Notes: generated by a model from the letters alone, not told the origin. 27,513 nt of DNA from Nemertoderma westbladi (GCA_032718475.1 JAUCBJ010002130.1:1-27513); one strand, 5' to 3'; counted from the stretch's first letter, positions 1 to 8,468 are shown. Translations and numbers: made by a program.

Positions 1-516
1 CATAAAATACTATTATCGAAACTTGAGAGCTATGGCGTACGCGGAACTCCGCTACAACTAATCTCCAGCTTCCTATCAAATCGATTTCAGTTCGTCTCTG
101 TAGATTCTAATTACTCCTCTCTTCTACCCTTATTATGTGGTCTACCACAGGGTGGCACTCTGTCACCATTTATCTTTCTAATCTACATAAACGACTTACC
201 TAACGCTACAACTCTACTAACTACCTTGTTTGCTGATGACACTACTCTCAGCCAATCAGCTCCAGACATAACCAACTTAGCAAACATCACTAACTCAGAA
301 TTATCGAAACTAGCTGATTGGCTGATTGATAATCGTCTATCACTAAAACTAAAAAAAACTGAAATGACTATATTCTCTAACACCTTAAACAATCTTTCTG
401 ATTTTCCTTCGATACTAATTAGCAACCAAATAATTAAAATAACAAATAGTTATAAATTCCTAGGCATATACGTCGATAGTAAGCTCAGCTGGAAACCTCA
501 CATTAACCTTAATTAA
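1..516 (+). pseudogene. LINE reverse transcriptase fragment (jockey/CR1-like)
   Basis: One frame is open from the first base to the TAA at 514-516 (171 residues), and the protein continues off the left edge. It carries non-LTR reverse transcriptase blocks in order: GLPQGG (about residues 47-52), LIYINDL, the catalytic LFADDTT (FADD near 77-80), and the distal FLGIYVDSKLSW near the end. The RT would copy LINE RNA at a nicked target; here only the palm survives, with no endonuclease and no thumb or tail. Coding stops 31 bases before the poly-G-ended element at 547. The jockey/CR1/Rex supergroup is suggested by the LPQG...FADDT layout, but the clade is not certain. Its sequence differs clearly from the two LINE families at 17-27 kb. 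Confidence 0.85.
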
Positions 517-542
517 AACTTTATACTAGATTCAGAGACCAA

Positions 543-1450
543 TTAAGGGGGGGGGGGGGGGGGGGGGTATACCCCCCCTCAGGTAAAATTTTCAAATTAT
601 TGTTTCTTTATCTCACCTAGAGCAGAATTTAATGAGGATTACAAATCTGAAAACCGCTTAGTGAGACCTCTTTCAGTTCTCGAGTTATCACTGTTTTTCC
701 GTATGACGGTCTGTCCGTCAAATTGTAAGAAAGACAGAAGACCGACAGACAGACAGATAGACTAGATTCCACTAAAAATTAAAACTGACATCGGAAATGA
801 AATCAGCGACCCCGAAAACCCCAGTAATGAACATTTTAACTCGTTGGTGTGCATCATTCGTGCCAGAAATAATTAACCAACCAGAACACAGACAGCCAAT
901 TTTGGCGGGACGGTTTAAACTTTGAAGGGCATTTTCTCGGAATGACATTTTTCATTTTCAAATTACTACTCCTCCGTCATTTTTCAACCAATTTTCTTCG
1001 TTTATGGCTCATTCGAACGAGCTTTGGAAGCTCTTTAAAAGTTATCTTATGGAATTTTGATAAATATTACCATTTTTTCTAATTAGCCATTTTTAATTAA
1101 AAATATGATAATTAATTAATTAAATTAATTAATTAAAATAAAATTGGCTAATTAAAAATTCTATAAGATAACTTTTGTAGAGTTGATCACGCTGAGTCCA
1201 AAAAAGTTGGTTTCAAGAAATTTGGACCAAAATTGAGGGACTAGTAGCAATTTTAGTGAAATCTTTAATTCCGCCGCCAGCCGCTAGAGGGAGGCTACAA
1301 ATTTTCAAATTTTACTATAAAGGCTATTTGGCCTTCCATACAGTGGTTGACCATGACAAAATAGCAATATTATCATTTAACACTAATTGACAGCCATTTT
1401 AAAAAAAGGTTCATGGGGGGGTATCACCCCCCCCCCCCCCCCCCCCTTAA
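543..1450. mobile_element. TTAA-flanked short element with poly-G/poly-C inverted ends
   Basis: A 900-bp segment (547-1446) lies between TTAA copies at 543-546 and 1447-1450. The left end is 21 G followed by TATACCCCCCC. The right end is its approximate reverse complement: GGGGGGG, TATCA and 20 C. This gives imperfect terminal inverted repeats of about 32 bp. No open frame of note lies inside. TTAA duplication is typical of piggyBac-type transposition, so this is probably a non-autonomous MITE-like element, but piggyBac ends normally begin CCC and not G, so the family call is inference. An AT-rich internal palindrome sits in the centre. Confidence 0.6.
1031..1182. repeat. AT-rich internal imperfect palindrome
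   Basis: The left arm starting with CTCTTTAAAAGTTATCTTAT (1031-1050) and the right arm ATAAGATAACTTTTGTAGAG (1163-1182) are near reverse complements. The similarity continues inwards through TAATTAGCCA / TGGCTAATTA to a centre of alternating TTAA/AATT. Weaker similarity extends outwards for roughly 60 more bases each side. The segment would fold into a long hairpin and lies inside the TTAA-flanked element. Confidence 0.7.
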
Positions 1451-1459
1451 GGTGACAGA

Positions 1460-1488
1460 AAAATGGTGGTTTACTGAGTAATATTTCA
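1460..1488 (-). repeat. PLE terminal direct repeat, 3' copy (pLTR-like)
   Basis: 29 bases, identical to 12167-12195, at the downstream end of the PLE on its coding strand. PLEs often carry pseudo-LTRs generated by tandem or partially tandem copies, and this short direct repeat at both ends fits that. The repeat overlaps the 3' half of the hammerhead-like motif. Confidence 0.7.
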
Positions 1489-1515
1489 GCCAACAGGCCT
1501 TTATCAAACTCAAAC
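1469..1515 (-). ncRNA. Degenerate type I hammerhead ribozyme-like motif of the PLE
   Basis: On the minus strand the order is: GTTT-GAG (stem I, 5' side), a TTTGATAA core resembling CTGATGA, AGGCC-TGTT-GGCT (stem II with a 4-base loop), GAAA, a very short stem III/loop, then CTC-AGT-AAAC (stem I, 3' side, with an AGT bulge). Hammerhead ribozymes with minimal stem III are known in PLE terminal repeats. Two core positions differ from consensus (C to T, and the catalytic G8 to A), so this copy should not self-cleave. The 5' copy of the repeat keeps only the part from GAAA onward. Confidence 0.5.
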
Positions 1516-1765
1516 ATTCAGATATATCTACCAACAGAGAAGCACAGTACAGACTCAGAATGCAATTCAAATTTCCCTCTAACGACTATTGCACCAAAAA
1601 AGAAAAGATATACAGTACTTCAACTAATTTAATGTTTCTAATTTTAATTGCACCAAATTGAAAAATGATTGAAAAAAGTCTATTCTAAATTTAGCGTGTG
1701 TCGTAATAGTAAAAAATATATAAAAAATGTATATAAAGAAATTTTTTTTTGTTTTTGTGTTTATA

Positions 1766-2236
1766 TTACCTACCATCCCGTATCGAAATCTTTAGCGTGC
1801 TGTATGTTAATGCTTGGTGTTTTTGTATGTATATATATATAGATTGTGCTATTTTTCGATCTGGCCAGTCCTTACATTGCCGTAGAGTTAGTACTTGAAA
1901 AGGATTTTGTATTTTTAGACTATTTGGGTGTTCTGAAAGGTAATGTGATGCCATACTACTACTCGATGTGTTTCCTGATCTAACTGAATTACGATGTTTC
2001 ATTGTCCTGTCCCTAACCCTAAGATATGATTCGCCTATGTACGTTTTGCCACAGATGTTACATTTAAGTTGGTAAACTATGTTCTTCTTAATACAATTTC
2101 TACAACCGTTACTGCATGTATAACAATCAGTATTAGGGGGGGGGGGGGGGGGCACTTGGGTTTGTTAATGTTAGAACGTATAAGAGTATTTTTTAATTTT
2201 GGGCCGGGAATTGAGACTAATCTTACATTATTGTGG
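1766..2236 (-). pseudogene. PLE GIY-YIG endonuclease domain
   Basis: This is the C-terminal part of the PLE polyprotein. It shows a Cys-rich linker (CYTCSNGCRNC, C-x2-C-x3-C-x2-C), then IVYQLKC and KTYIGES, which are the GIY and YIG halves of the nuclease signature, then a basic helix with RVRDRTMKHRNS and an H-x(3)-EHP element. It would nick target DNA to prime reverse transcription. Upstream residues (frame shared with 2156-2241) continue the RT C-terminus. A tract of 17 G on the plus strand (2136-2152) encodes a proline run on the coding strand and shifts the frame. The end (TAG side) is at 1766, followed by an AT-rich 3' UTR of about 300 bases. Confidence 0.9.
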
Positions 2237-2241
2237 AAAGG
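2237..2241. repeat. Target site duplication of BEL-1, left copy
   Basis: AAAGG lies immediately before the TGTGAG start of the 5' LTR and is repeated exactly after the 3' LTR at 9793-9797. Five bases is a usual duplication length for BEL/Pao integrases. Confidence 0.93.
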
Positions 2242-2823
2242 TGTGAGCGTATTCAATTCCGCCTCACAAACCACATAAAGTTGGGAAACGGCGCCTTTAA
2301 GCAATATTGGGAAGCACGAGGTTGATTACCAATCAACCTCGTATCACCCCCAATAAATGGGGACAAAAAACCCCCAAAGGGCCGTATACAATGGAGGTCA
2401 GAGGTTAAGCCTCTGGGGAGAAGGAAAGTAACAGCAGCGGGGGAGGAAACACTCCCACAGAGGTGGGAGGCGAGAATTAGCATACTAGCCAATGAGGGGC
2501 GAGATAAAGGCATCCGCTGAGCAATAAGGCCAAGGTAGTGTAGGTAACCAGTATATATTATGTTGCATACCCCACTACCGGTCAGTTTACTCAGTGGTGC
2601 TGCAGTTTAGTTAGGGCAGAACGGTAACACTTTGTTACCGTAACCGCCGTCACCATCACATATTCTGTATATTACTGCTATCAATTGTGCTATCTATTTT
2701 ACTCGTGTACCTTATACATATACTCATCAAGAATATTACCGGACAGCAACAAACTCCTTTTCACTCACGGCGGGGATGCGTACATAAACCAAATACAGGT
2801 CGGGATCCTCTGATCCCGTCACA
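2242..2823 (+). repeat. BEL-1 5' LTR
   Basis: 582 bp, starting TGTGAGCG and ending CCCGTCACA. It contains a 12-bp perfect hairpin (2316-2327 with 2331-2342, loop ACC), a TATA box with an initiator (2551-2586), an 8-bp hairpin around 2620-2642 (ACGGTAAC...GTTACCGT), and a 7-bp hairpin (CGGGATC-CTCT-GATCCCG) just before the end. In the 3' LTR the first hairpin carries two C-to-T changes that leave G-U wobble pairs. Confidence 0.95.
2551..2590 (+). promoter_or_regulatory. LTR core promoter: TATA box and TCAGT initiator
   Basis: TATATAT lies at 2552-2558 and a TCAGT initiator at 2582-2586, with its A 32 bases downstream of the TATA start, the expected spacing for RNA polymerase II. A second TCAGT lies at 2591-2595. 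Transcription would then start near 2584 and define the R region. The same motifs are kept in the 3' LTR. Confidence 0.6.
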
Positions 2824-2848
2824 GTAACAAAGTTACCACTGCAAACTG
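2824..2848 (+). other. Post-LTR leader without tRNA-type PBS, complementary to the LTR
   Basis: No TGG-initiated tRNA-complementary site follows the 5' LTR. Instead GTAACAAAGT (2824-2833) is the exact complement of ACTTTGTTAC at 2629-2638, ACCACTG (2835-2841) of CAGTGGT at 2592-2598, and AAACTG (2843-2848) of CAGTTT at 2583-2588. The three pairings are colinear and antiparallel and involve the predicted RNA 5' end. This is what is seen; its use in priming is inference. Confidence 0.5.
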
Positions 2849-2875
2849 TGACTGCCAGCCACCAGAAAGTCAAAG

Positions 2876-3833
2876 ATGAGTCAAGAGGGAGAGAGGACAC
2901 CGCCGCGGACCCCGGACGACAACCTAACGATCCGCGAGACCGCGACGCGACGGTATCGACCCACGATGCACACCGGGTTCGTCGATGATAGATGATCTGG
3001 CAATCAGGTGAAGCTAGAGAAGCGGCTAGGTGAGTCGAATAAACATTTTAACTATCTAGTCCGCTTTGGACAAAGAGAGTTGGCGGGTGAAAGAGCAAGA
3101 GGGGTCGCCACCGAACTGTGGCGATCTAGGGGTATGGAGCCTGGTGTAGTGTACATAGGGCCATACTTAGTGGATGCCAGGGGAGTTAAGTTAGTGGGTT
3201 GGGCGGCACTGCATGAGGGTGAATCCGACGGTCTCGTCGGTCAGCGAGAATCCCGGAAAGCGGGGGAAAGTTAGTAGGACGGAAAGGCGACGGGAGTCCG
3301 TCGCAACCGATAAGTCTGCTACATCCTCCGCAAAAGCAAGATGGGTGCGGGAGATAAATCTGGCGTGTCAATTGAGAATTGCGGCGCATGACCAGAAAGA
3401 GTTAGAGAGGCGACTGAGTGAGGGAACCGCATTGTTGGAGAGAGAAAGAGAGTTGGCAAGGGAGTGTAGAGAGAGAGCCTAGGAGTGTAGAGAGCAGGAG
3501 ATGAGAGTAGAGAACGAGCCGGCGAGGCGGCTTGAGAGGGTTGCGAGAGAGGCAGAGTTGGCCGAGCAAAGTTTACGAGAGGACAGAGAGAGAGAGATAG
3601 AGGCAAAGCGTGTGCGGGATGATTTGCATGCCAGCCTAAGGGGGCTTATGCAATAACAAGCCAAACAGAAACGCCAACTAGAACTGGCGCAGTTGGGACT
3701 ATCAGAGAGTGCGGCTGGCTCGGGTAGTGTTTACGAGGAGCCAGAAGTAGTGAAAACGTTTGTTAATACCCCACTTACAAGCACCGGGCGACAGAACCAG
3801 AACTGGTGTAGCCGTACGGGGGGGGGGGGGGGG
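2876..3833 (+). pseudogene. BEL-1 gag N-terminal region (coiled-coil, broken)
   Basis: The ATG at 2876 is the first one after the LTR and opens a frame that is interrupted by TGA at 2993-2995, then continues to 3274. The reading continues in another frame (3213-3482, in-frame stops at 3480 and about 3654). The second half is rich in Glu, Arg, Leu and Lys with many ERERE-like heptads, suggesting a coiled coil that would drive particle assembly. No domain family was recognised in the first 110 residues. Several stops and at least two frame changes make it a pseudogene. The segment ends at the first poly-G tract (3818-3833), where the frame shifts again. Confidence 0.65.
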
Positions 3834-4352
3834 TAATAATAATACGTTAGAAGTAATTAATATTAATAGTACCGTAGTGGATAACCCTAATCAAACCTTT
3901 ATTGCAGATAATAACCCTTTACCTGGTAGTAGTAATTTAAATTTAAATATGAATAATTCAAATAATAATTCTAATTCAAATATTCAAAATAATCCGAATA
4001 ATATTAATTCAAATATTCCAAATAATTCGAATAATAATTTAAATTTAGAAAATAATAATAATTCTAATTTAAATAAATTAAATAATAATATTGATAATGG
4101 GGCTATTAATACTAATGTAGGAGACACAGATGGTCCGGCCAACGGTAGCCTGCAAGGCAACGCAGTTAGTGCGCAGAGAGTAGCGGGGGCGAGAGACCCC
4201 AACGGGGGCCTGCAAGGCCACGTAGTTAGGCAGGGAGCGTCGGGCGTGAGTCAACCCGACGGGGGCCTGCCAGGCCACGCAGTTGCACAGGGAGAGGCGG
4301 GGGTGAGTAGACCCAGCCGCAGTAGAGACAGTGCGTCGACTAGAGAGGGGTG

Positions 4353-4600
4353 TAGAAGCGAAGTAAGAGGTAGTGAAGTTAGAAGTGGCGAGTGGGGGGG
4401 GGGGGGGGGGCTACGGGCGCCCCACCACGGAAGATTAGTGGCGAGAGAGGGGGGGCAGAGAATGTCCAACAAGAGGGACGTAGAAGTGAAGTAAGAGATA
4501 GTGAAGTTAGAAGTGGCGGGTGGGGGGGGGGGGGGGGCTACGGGCGCCCCACCACGAGAGATTAGTAGCGAGAGGGGGGGGGCAGAGAATGTCCCACAGG
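4353..4600 (+). repeat. Two tandem copies of a 128-bp unit, each with a poly-G tract
   Basis: The units start TAGAAGCGAAGTAAGAG (4353) and TAGAAGTGAAGTAAGAG (4481), period 128 bp. Each contains its own poly-G tract (17 and 16 G) followed by CTACGGGCGCCCCACCAC and a second shorter G run. The duplication therefore copied the homopolymer as well. Confidence 0.85.
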
Positions 4601-4761
4601 CGTCGGCGGATAATGCGCGGGGCAAGTTAGGTGAACCGCGGCACCCGACGACAGAGAATAGTAGGGGGATGATGAGTATCCCCAGGAGGGTCCAGCTGGA
4701 CAGAGTAGAGTCAGATGTTAGCGCCGAGAGTGGGCGAGCGACGAGACGTCGAGCCCAGTCA

Positions 4762-4855
4762 GAAGAGAGAAGAAGATTAGTAGAGTTTAACCGAGAGGTC
4801 GAAGAGAGAAGAAGATTAGTAGAGTTTAACCGAGAGGTCGAAGAGAGAAGAAGTG
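4762..4855 (+). repeat. 39-bp tandem repeat in gag
   Basis: Two exact units of 39 bp (4762-4800, 4801-4839) and a partial third. Each encodes EERRRLVEFNREV, a charged helical 13-mer. The multiple-of-three period keeps the frame. Confidence 0.9.
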
Positions 4856-5390
4856 AAGATAATAGAAGAGTCGTTGCTAGGAGCAACCAGAGAGCGAGGA
4901 CGGATAGCGAGCCGTCGGTAGTAGAGATGGAGTTAGGGAGTCAGTGGGGTCGAACTCCGGGAGATTGCCGTCGCCCCGGAGAAACGCACCGCACGCCAGG
5001 AGAGGGGTACAGGACGTACCGATACGAAGACGAGAATAGAAGAGGGGATCGAAGAGAAACTTCCCGACGGGATATAGCTGCCGATCGAGAGTACGGTAGT
5101 CGCGGGGAGATTCGAGATTCGAGAGAATTAAACTTCGGTTCGGAAGGGCACATGCAGACTGCAGGACATACTGTAGGCCTTACTGCACATACTATTATAG
5201 GCCATGCTGGGAGAGATAGAGTAGGCGATAGGGTAGCGCGGACGACGGGATTAAACCCGGAAGTCGCGGAGTACATACCGGTAGGTAGGCAAGAAGTGGA
5301 TAGGCCTATATCGGTACCGGCACAGCAGCATGACTATAATATCCAGGGACATAACATATATCCAGGGGAGGGGAGAGTTATTGCAGATAG

Positions 5391-6827
5391 ATGTATGGGC
5401 CCCAATATATTAACATCAACCCCAGTACCAAACATACCGGTGGGGGGGGGGGGGGGGGGGGACAGGGTGACATTCCCCCATTACAATATCAACAATATAC
5501 TCGAACAGCAATGAGAACATCGAACCCCCTGGACGAGAACAGGTCGTGCGACACGGAAATATGGAGGGGGCCGTTACCCCCAATGATATATCCGACTCAA
5601 ATAAAGTCAACAGATAGGACGGGCGGACCGCACCCAACAGGAGAATCTGTACAGCATCCATCGAACCCATTGGAAGCACAGGCGATGGGAATGGCTACAT
5701 TAATCGATGCATTAAAGACCAGGATCGAGTTACCACCAGTCGAGCCATTTAAATTCGACGGAAGTAGGCCGGAAGAATACCTGCAATTTCGGCGCATGTA
5801 CAGCAACGAGATATTAAGTAAGAACTTGACGCAGGCGGAGTGCCTAAAATATCTACAGGTGTATACAGGAGGCCCAGCATACGACATCGTGAGGCAGTAC
5901 CAGGGCATCGAGGGCGGCTTCACGACAGCATGGCGGGCGCTAGACAGGGAATACGGACACCCAGCCAAGATCATCCGGCAAACCCTGAGAGGTATAACAT
6001 CGGGTGGCCTACAGGACAACCCCGTTAGCATAAAGACCTTTGCGAACAAGGTCGAGAAGGCGTTAATCGTGTTAAAGACGCTAGACGCGCCATACGAACT
6101 CAACGCATCTAATAACATCACCACGATAGCGCAGGCACTGCCGATCTGGCTGCGGAGCAAGTGGAGGAAGATCGCCTTCTCCACTCGGGAGAAGAAAGGT
6201 GCGGAGCCAGGGCTAGAGGAAATGTCAAACTTCCTCAACTACGAAGCCGAGTTGATCACAGACCCAGTCTATAGTGAGGATAGTTTGGGGAAGGCGCCAA
6301 AGACCGAATACAACAGGCCTAAACCCGAACACAATCCTGCAGATCCATTCCCGAGAGTAAGACAGTCGCTACCACACGCGGCCACACAGGGGGCTACAAG
6401 CCCACAGTTAGCTGGGAGTAGGGCCACACCGTGGCAGGGACAGAAAGAAAATAACACCACAAATAAACATAATCCCAACATACCCAGTAGGCCGAGTCTA
6501 GATAACCAAAACACTAAATCGGTAGATATAAACCTACGCGCGATACGTGAAGGACTATACAGGGAACGCTATAATCCAGGATTCGAATGTCAATTACATC
6601 GGGACGGAACCCATAAGACCATGAGTTGTAAGCACTGGCAAGCGTTGCCCAAACAAGATCGTGTAGCCTACACAGACGCAAACGGACTATGTCATCGATG
6701 TGTGGTAGAAGGACACAGATCCGGAGAGTGTAGAGAAACAGCGACAGAGAGATCGAGACTGGAGGCCAAACAATGGCTACAAGCACGACAGTGGCAAGAA
6801 AGAAGAGAAAAGTACTACTCGGGGTAG
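5391..6827 (+). CDS. gag: BEL-1 Gag core with zinc knuckle (DUF1759-type)
   Basis: The recognisable Gag: after the poly-G tract (5442-5461) the frame is open to TAG at 6825-6827, about 455 residues. Residues near 119-270 match the BEL/Pao gag family: VEPFKFDGSRPEEYLQF, then a hydrophobic helix with YLQVYTGGPAYD, and RALDREYGHPAKI. C-terminal Cys/His motifs include CQLHRDGTHKTMSC and a CCHC knuckle CHRCVVEGHRSGEC (C-x2-C-x4-H-x4-C) that would bind RNA. The start is uncertain because the upstream gag frame joins only across the G tract; the ATG in this frame before the tract is probably not used. It overlaps the protease frame by 55 bases in the -1 frame, and I see no canonical X-XXY-YYZ slippery heptamer in the overlap. 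This segment is intact. Confidence 0.85.
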   Translation: MYGPQYININPSTKHTGGGGGGGGQGDIPPLQYQQYTRTAMRTSNPLDENRSCDTEIWRGPLPPMIYPTQIKSTDRTGGPHPTGESVQHPSNPLEAQAMGMATLIDALKTRIELPPVEPFKFDGSRPEEYLQFRRMYSNEILSKNLTQAECLKYLQVYTGGPAYDIVRQYQGIEGGFTTAWRALDREYGHPAKIIRQTLRGITSGGLQDNPVSIKTFANKVEKALIVLKTLDAPYELNASNNITTIAQALPIWLRSKWRKIAFSTREKKGAEPGLEEMSNFLNYEAELITDPVYSEDSLGKAPKTEYNRPKPEHNPADPFPRVRQSLPHAATQGATSPQLAGSRATPWQGQKENNTTNKHNPNIPSRPSLDNQNTKSVDINLRAIREGLYRERYNPGFECQLHRDGTHKTMSCKHWQALPKQDRVAYTDANGLCHRCVVEGHRSGECRETATERSRLEAKQWLQARQWQERREKYYSG

Positions 6828-7831
6828 TACCAGTGAAGATATCAGGAGAGGGCGGTCGATCAGTTACGACATTAATGCTGGTCGACAGCGGAGCAGCCTT
6901 CACGCTGGTGGAGAACTGGGTGGCCGAAGAGATAGGGCTAAAGACGAGGCCGAATAGAATGGCGGTAACTACCGTCTCAAGTAAGGATGAGGTCCTGGAG
7001 ATGAGGACGGGGCGGTGCAGGATATCAGCGATTGCACCGGGATGCGACTATGGGGCGACCATCGACCCCATCCAGGTGATAGAATCGATAAATATCAACG
7101 CCAGGCGACCAACCAACATTGAGGTCGAACAATATAGATTCCTGGACGGTATCGATTTCTCAATACCAGAGGTGGATGTTAGGAAGGTATCCATTATAGT
7201 AGGAATGGACTGCCCGACGGCCCACGAGAGAATGAAGACGGTCTTCGGCGAAGACAGACAGCGGGATCCGACGGCGATCCTCACGCCGTTCGGATGGACG
7301 CTTAGCGGCCCAGTTAAAACCAAGATTCCATCCAGAGTGACGGAGACATCAGGGTGCATGTTACCAGGCACCGTAGACGCAGAGGACGCAGAGGAGAGAC
7401 CAGAAACGGTAGATAAACCAGACGGGGAAGTAAAAGTAAGAGAGTGGGCGGAGGAGAATGGATTTGACGCGGAAGACTTAGAGGCAATGGGATGGAACAA
7501 GGGTCCCAGCAAGTATCGGTATGGGGATGGAGAGGAGCGGACGGCGAGATGTCCGGAGGACAACCCGGAGGAGTGTCCGGTGGAGTGTCAGGAGGACAAT
7601 AGTCCGGAGGAGTGTCCGGAGGAGTGTCCAGAGGAGTGTCCGGAAGAGACGCCGGTCCGGTTGAGAGGCATACCGACAAGGGGGAAGTCGAGTAAGGAAG
7701 ACAGGATGGAAAGGGATAGGATTACTATTGTACGTTCTGTTTTGTCTGTTCTTTCACTTTCTTTTCATTCTGCCGCCGGGAGACAACAAGGTGGGAGGTG
7801 GCATTTTGATGCCAAGAGACGAGGAAGTTAA
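6773..7831 (+). CDS. BEL/Pao aspartic protease (DUF1758-type) with Cys-Pro-Glu repeats
   Basis: 352 codons from an ATG in good context (AACAATGG). The N-terminal half is a retropepsin: LMLVDSGAAFTLVE supplies the catalytic DSGA (about residues 38-41), SIIVGMDCP is the distal beta strand, and LTPFGWTLSGPV (about 175) is the conserved closing motif of BEL proteases. It would cleave the Gag precursor. The acidic C-terminal third contains a run of ECPE repeats built from a 12-bp unit near 7555-7650, absent from usual BEL proteases. In a normal BEL the RT would start within about 100 residues; here the frame ends with a hydrophobic stretch and stop. The frame is -1 relative to Gag, either by frameshifting or by mutation. 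Confidence 0.8.
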   Translation: MATSTTVARKKRKVLLGVVPVKISGEGGRSVTTLMLVDSGAAFTLVENWVAEEIGLKTRPNRMAVTTVSSKDEVLEMRTGRCRISAIAPGCDYGATIDPIQVIESININARRPTNIEVEQYRFLDGIDFSIPEVDVRKVSIIVGMDCPTAHERMKTVFGEDRQRDPTAILTPFGWTLSGPVKTKIPSRVTETSGCMLPGTVDAEDAEERPETVDKPDGEVKVREWAEENGFDAEDLEAMGWNKGPSKYRYGDGEERTARCPEDNPEECPVECQEDNSPEECPEECPEECPEETPVRLRGIPTRGKSSKEDRMERDRITIVRSVLSVLSLSFHSAAGRQQGGRWHFDAKRRGS

Positions 7832-8003
7832 GAAGGCGGCGGAGAGACCCGATTTTAGGGTGGCAGAAGAGGGAGAACCAATTCCTGGTGAGTTGGAATT
7901 GGCGGAGAGAGTGTGGCGAAGAATAAGAGGACGTATAGGGGGGCAGTGGGACAGTGCCTCATGGAAGAATCGATGGAAGATCGAGGGGCACCTTAGAGTT
8001 TAG
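7728..8003 (+). CDS. Unassigned short coding tail of BEL-1 with hydrophobic segment
   Basis: This frame overlaps the protease end and stays open for about 90 residues. It starts with a strongly hydrophobic stretch (LYVLFCLFFHFLFIL, encoded by a pyrimidine-rich run), then a charged segment with EEVKKAAERPDF and a Trp/Arg-rich end (VWRRIRGRIGGQWD). I do not recognise a family. It could be a remnant of pol after an internal deletion, a separate small protein with a membrane segment, or, since the DNA is a long pyrimidine tract, a 3' splice-site region. No RT, RNase H or integrase residues are present. Confidence 0.4.
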   Translation: MYVLFCLFFHFLFILPPGDNKVGGGILMPRDEEVKKAAERPDFRVAEEGEPIPGELELAERVWRRIRGRIGGQWDSASWKNRWKIEGHLRV

Positions 8004-8283
8004 TCGTCCAAATTTTGGACTGAGGGGGGTGGGAATGAGGGCGAGACGCCCTTCCCACGCACAAATAATTATTTAAATAAATAATAAAATAATTAAATAA
8101 TAAATAAGTAGAAGGTAGAAAGTAATAGTTAGTAGAAGATAGTAAGAAGTTAGTAGTCAGATAGTTAGTAGTTAGAAGAAAGTAAGTAGTAGTCAGAAAG
8201 TTAGTTAGAAAGTTAGGTAGAAGTTAGTTAAGTTAGAAGTCGGTGGGTAAGGGAGTGTGGCATATTGACATGCCACGAGTAGC

Positions 8284-8468
8284 AGAGGGGTTGTGGGCAC
8301 TGAAAGCGCCACGTAGAAAGTAGTAGTAGAGAGGTTGTGGGCACCGGAAGCGCCACGTAGATGGAGGTAGTAGCAGAGAGTGGTTGTGGGCACCGCAAGC
8401 ACCACATAGATGGAGGTAGTAGCCGAGGGTGGTTGTGGGCACCGTAAGTGCCATGTAGAAAGTAGTAA
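8284..8468 (+). repeat. Four-unit ~48-bp tandem array in BEL-1
   Basis: Four diverged units, each built as GGTTGTGGGCACCG.AAGCGCCACGTAGA followed by a short GTAGTAG spacer. Units differ at several bases, so the array is not very recent. Confidence 0.85.

Larger units (their letters stand above)
3834..5441 (+). pseudogene. BEL-1 gag middle region: Asn-rich, then Gly/Arg-rich, disordered
   Basis: Immediately after a 16-G tract the protein is an Asn/Ser low-complexity stretch of roughly 90 residues (codons AAT dominate, 3836-4110), followed by Gly-rich repeats around GGLQG (4147-4290) and then an Arg/Glu-rich segment. It contains a 128-bp tandem duplication and a 39-bp tandem repeat. Frame is lost at the poly-G tracts at 4394-4410, 4522-4537 and 5442-5461, with a stop at 4492-4494. 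Such length and low complexity are unusual for a BEL gag and lie N-terminal to the recognisable gag domain. No catalytic role is expected. The sharp base-composition change from AT-rich (3836-4110) to G-rich suggests piecewise repeat expansion. Confidence 0.6.

Noticed and set aside
2069-2304. Plus-strand and alternative minus-strand frames around the G17 tract
   Set aside because: Poly-Gly and poly-Pro readings of the homopolymer; they are explained by the PLE GIY-YIG frame.
8205-8454. Minus-strand ORFs over the tandem array
   Set aside because: Repetitive translations of the ~48-bp repeat; no sign of coding use.
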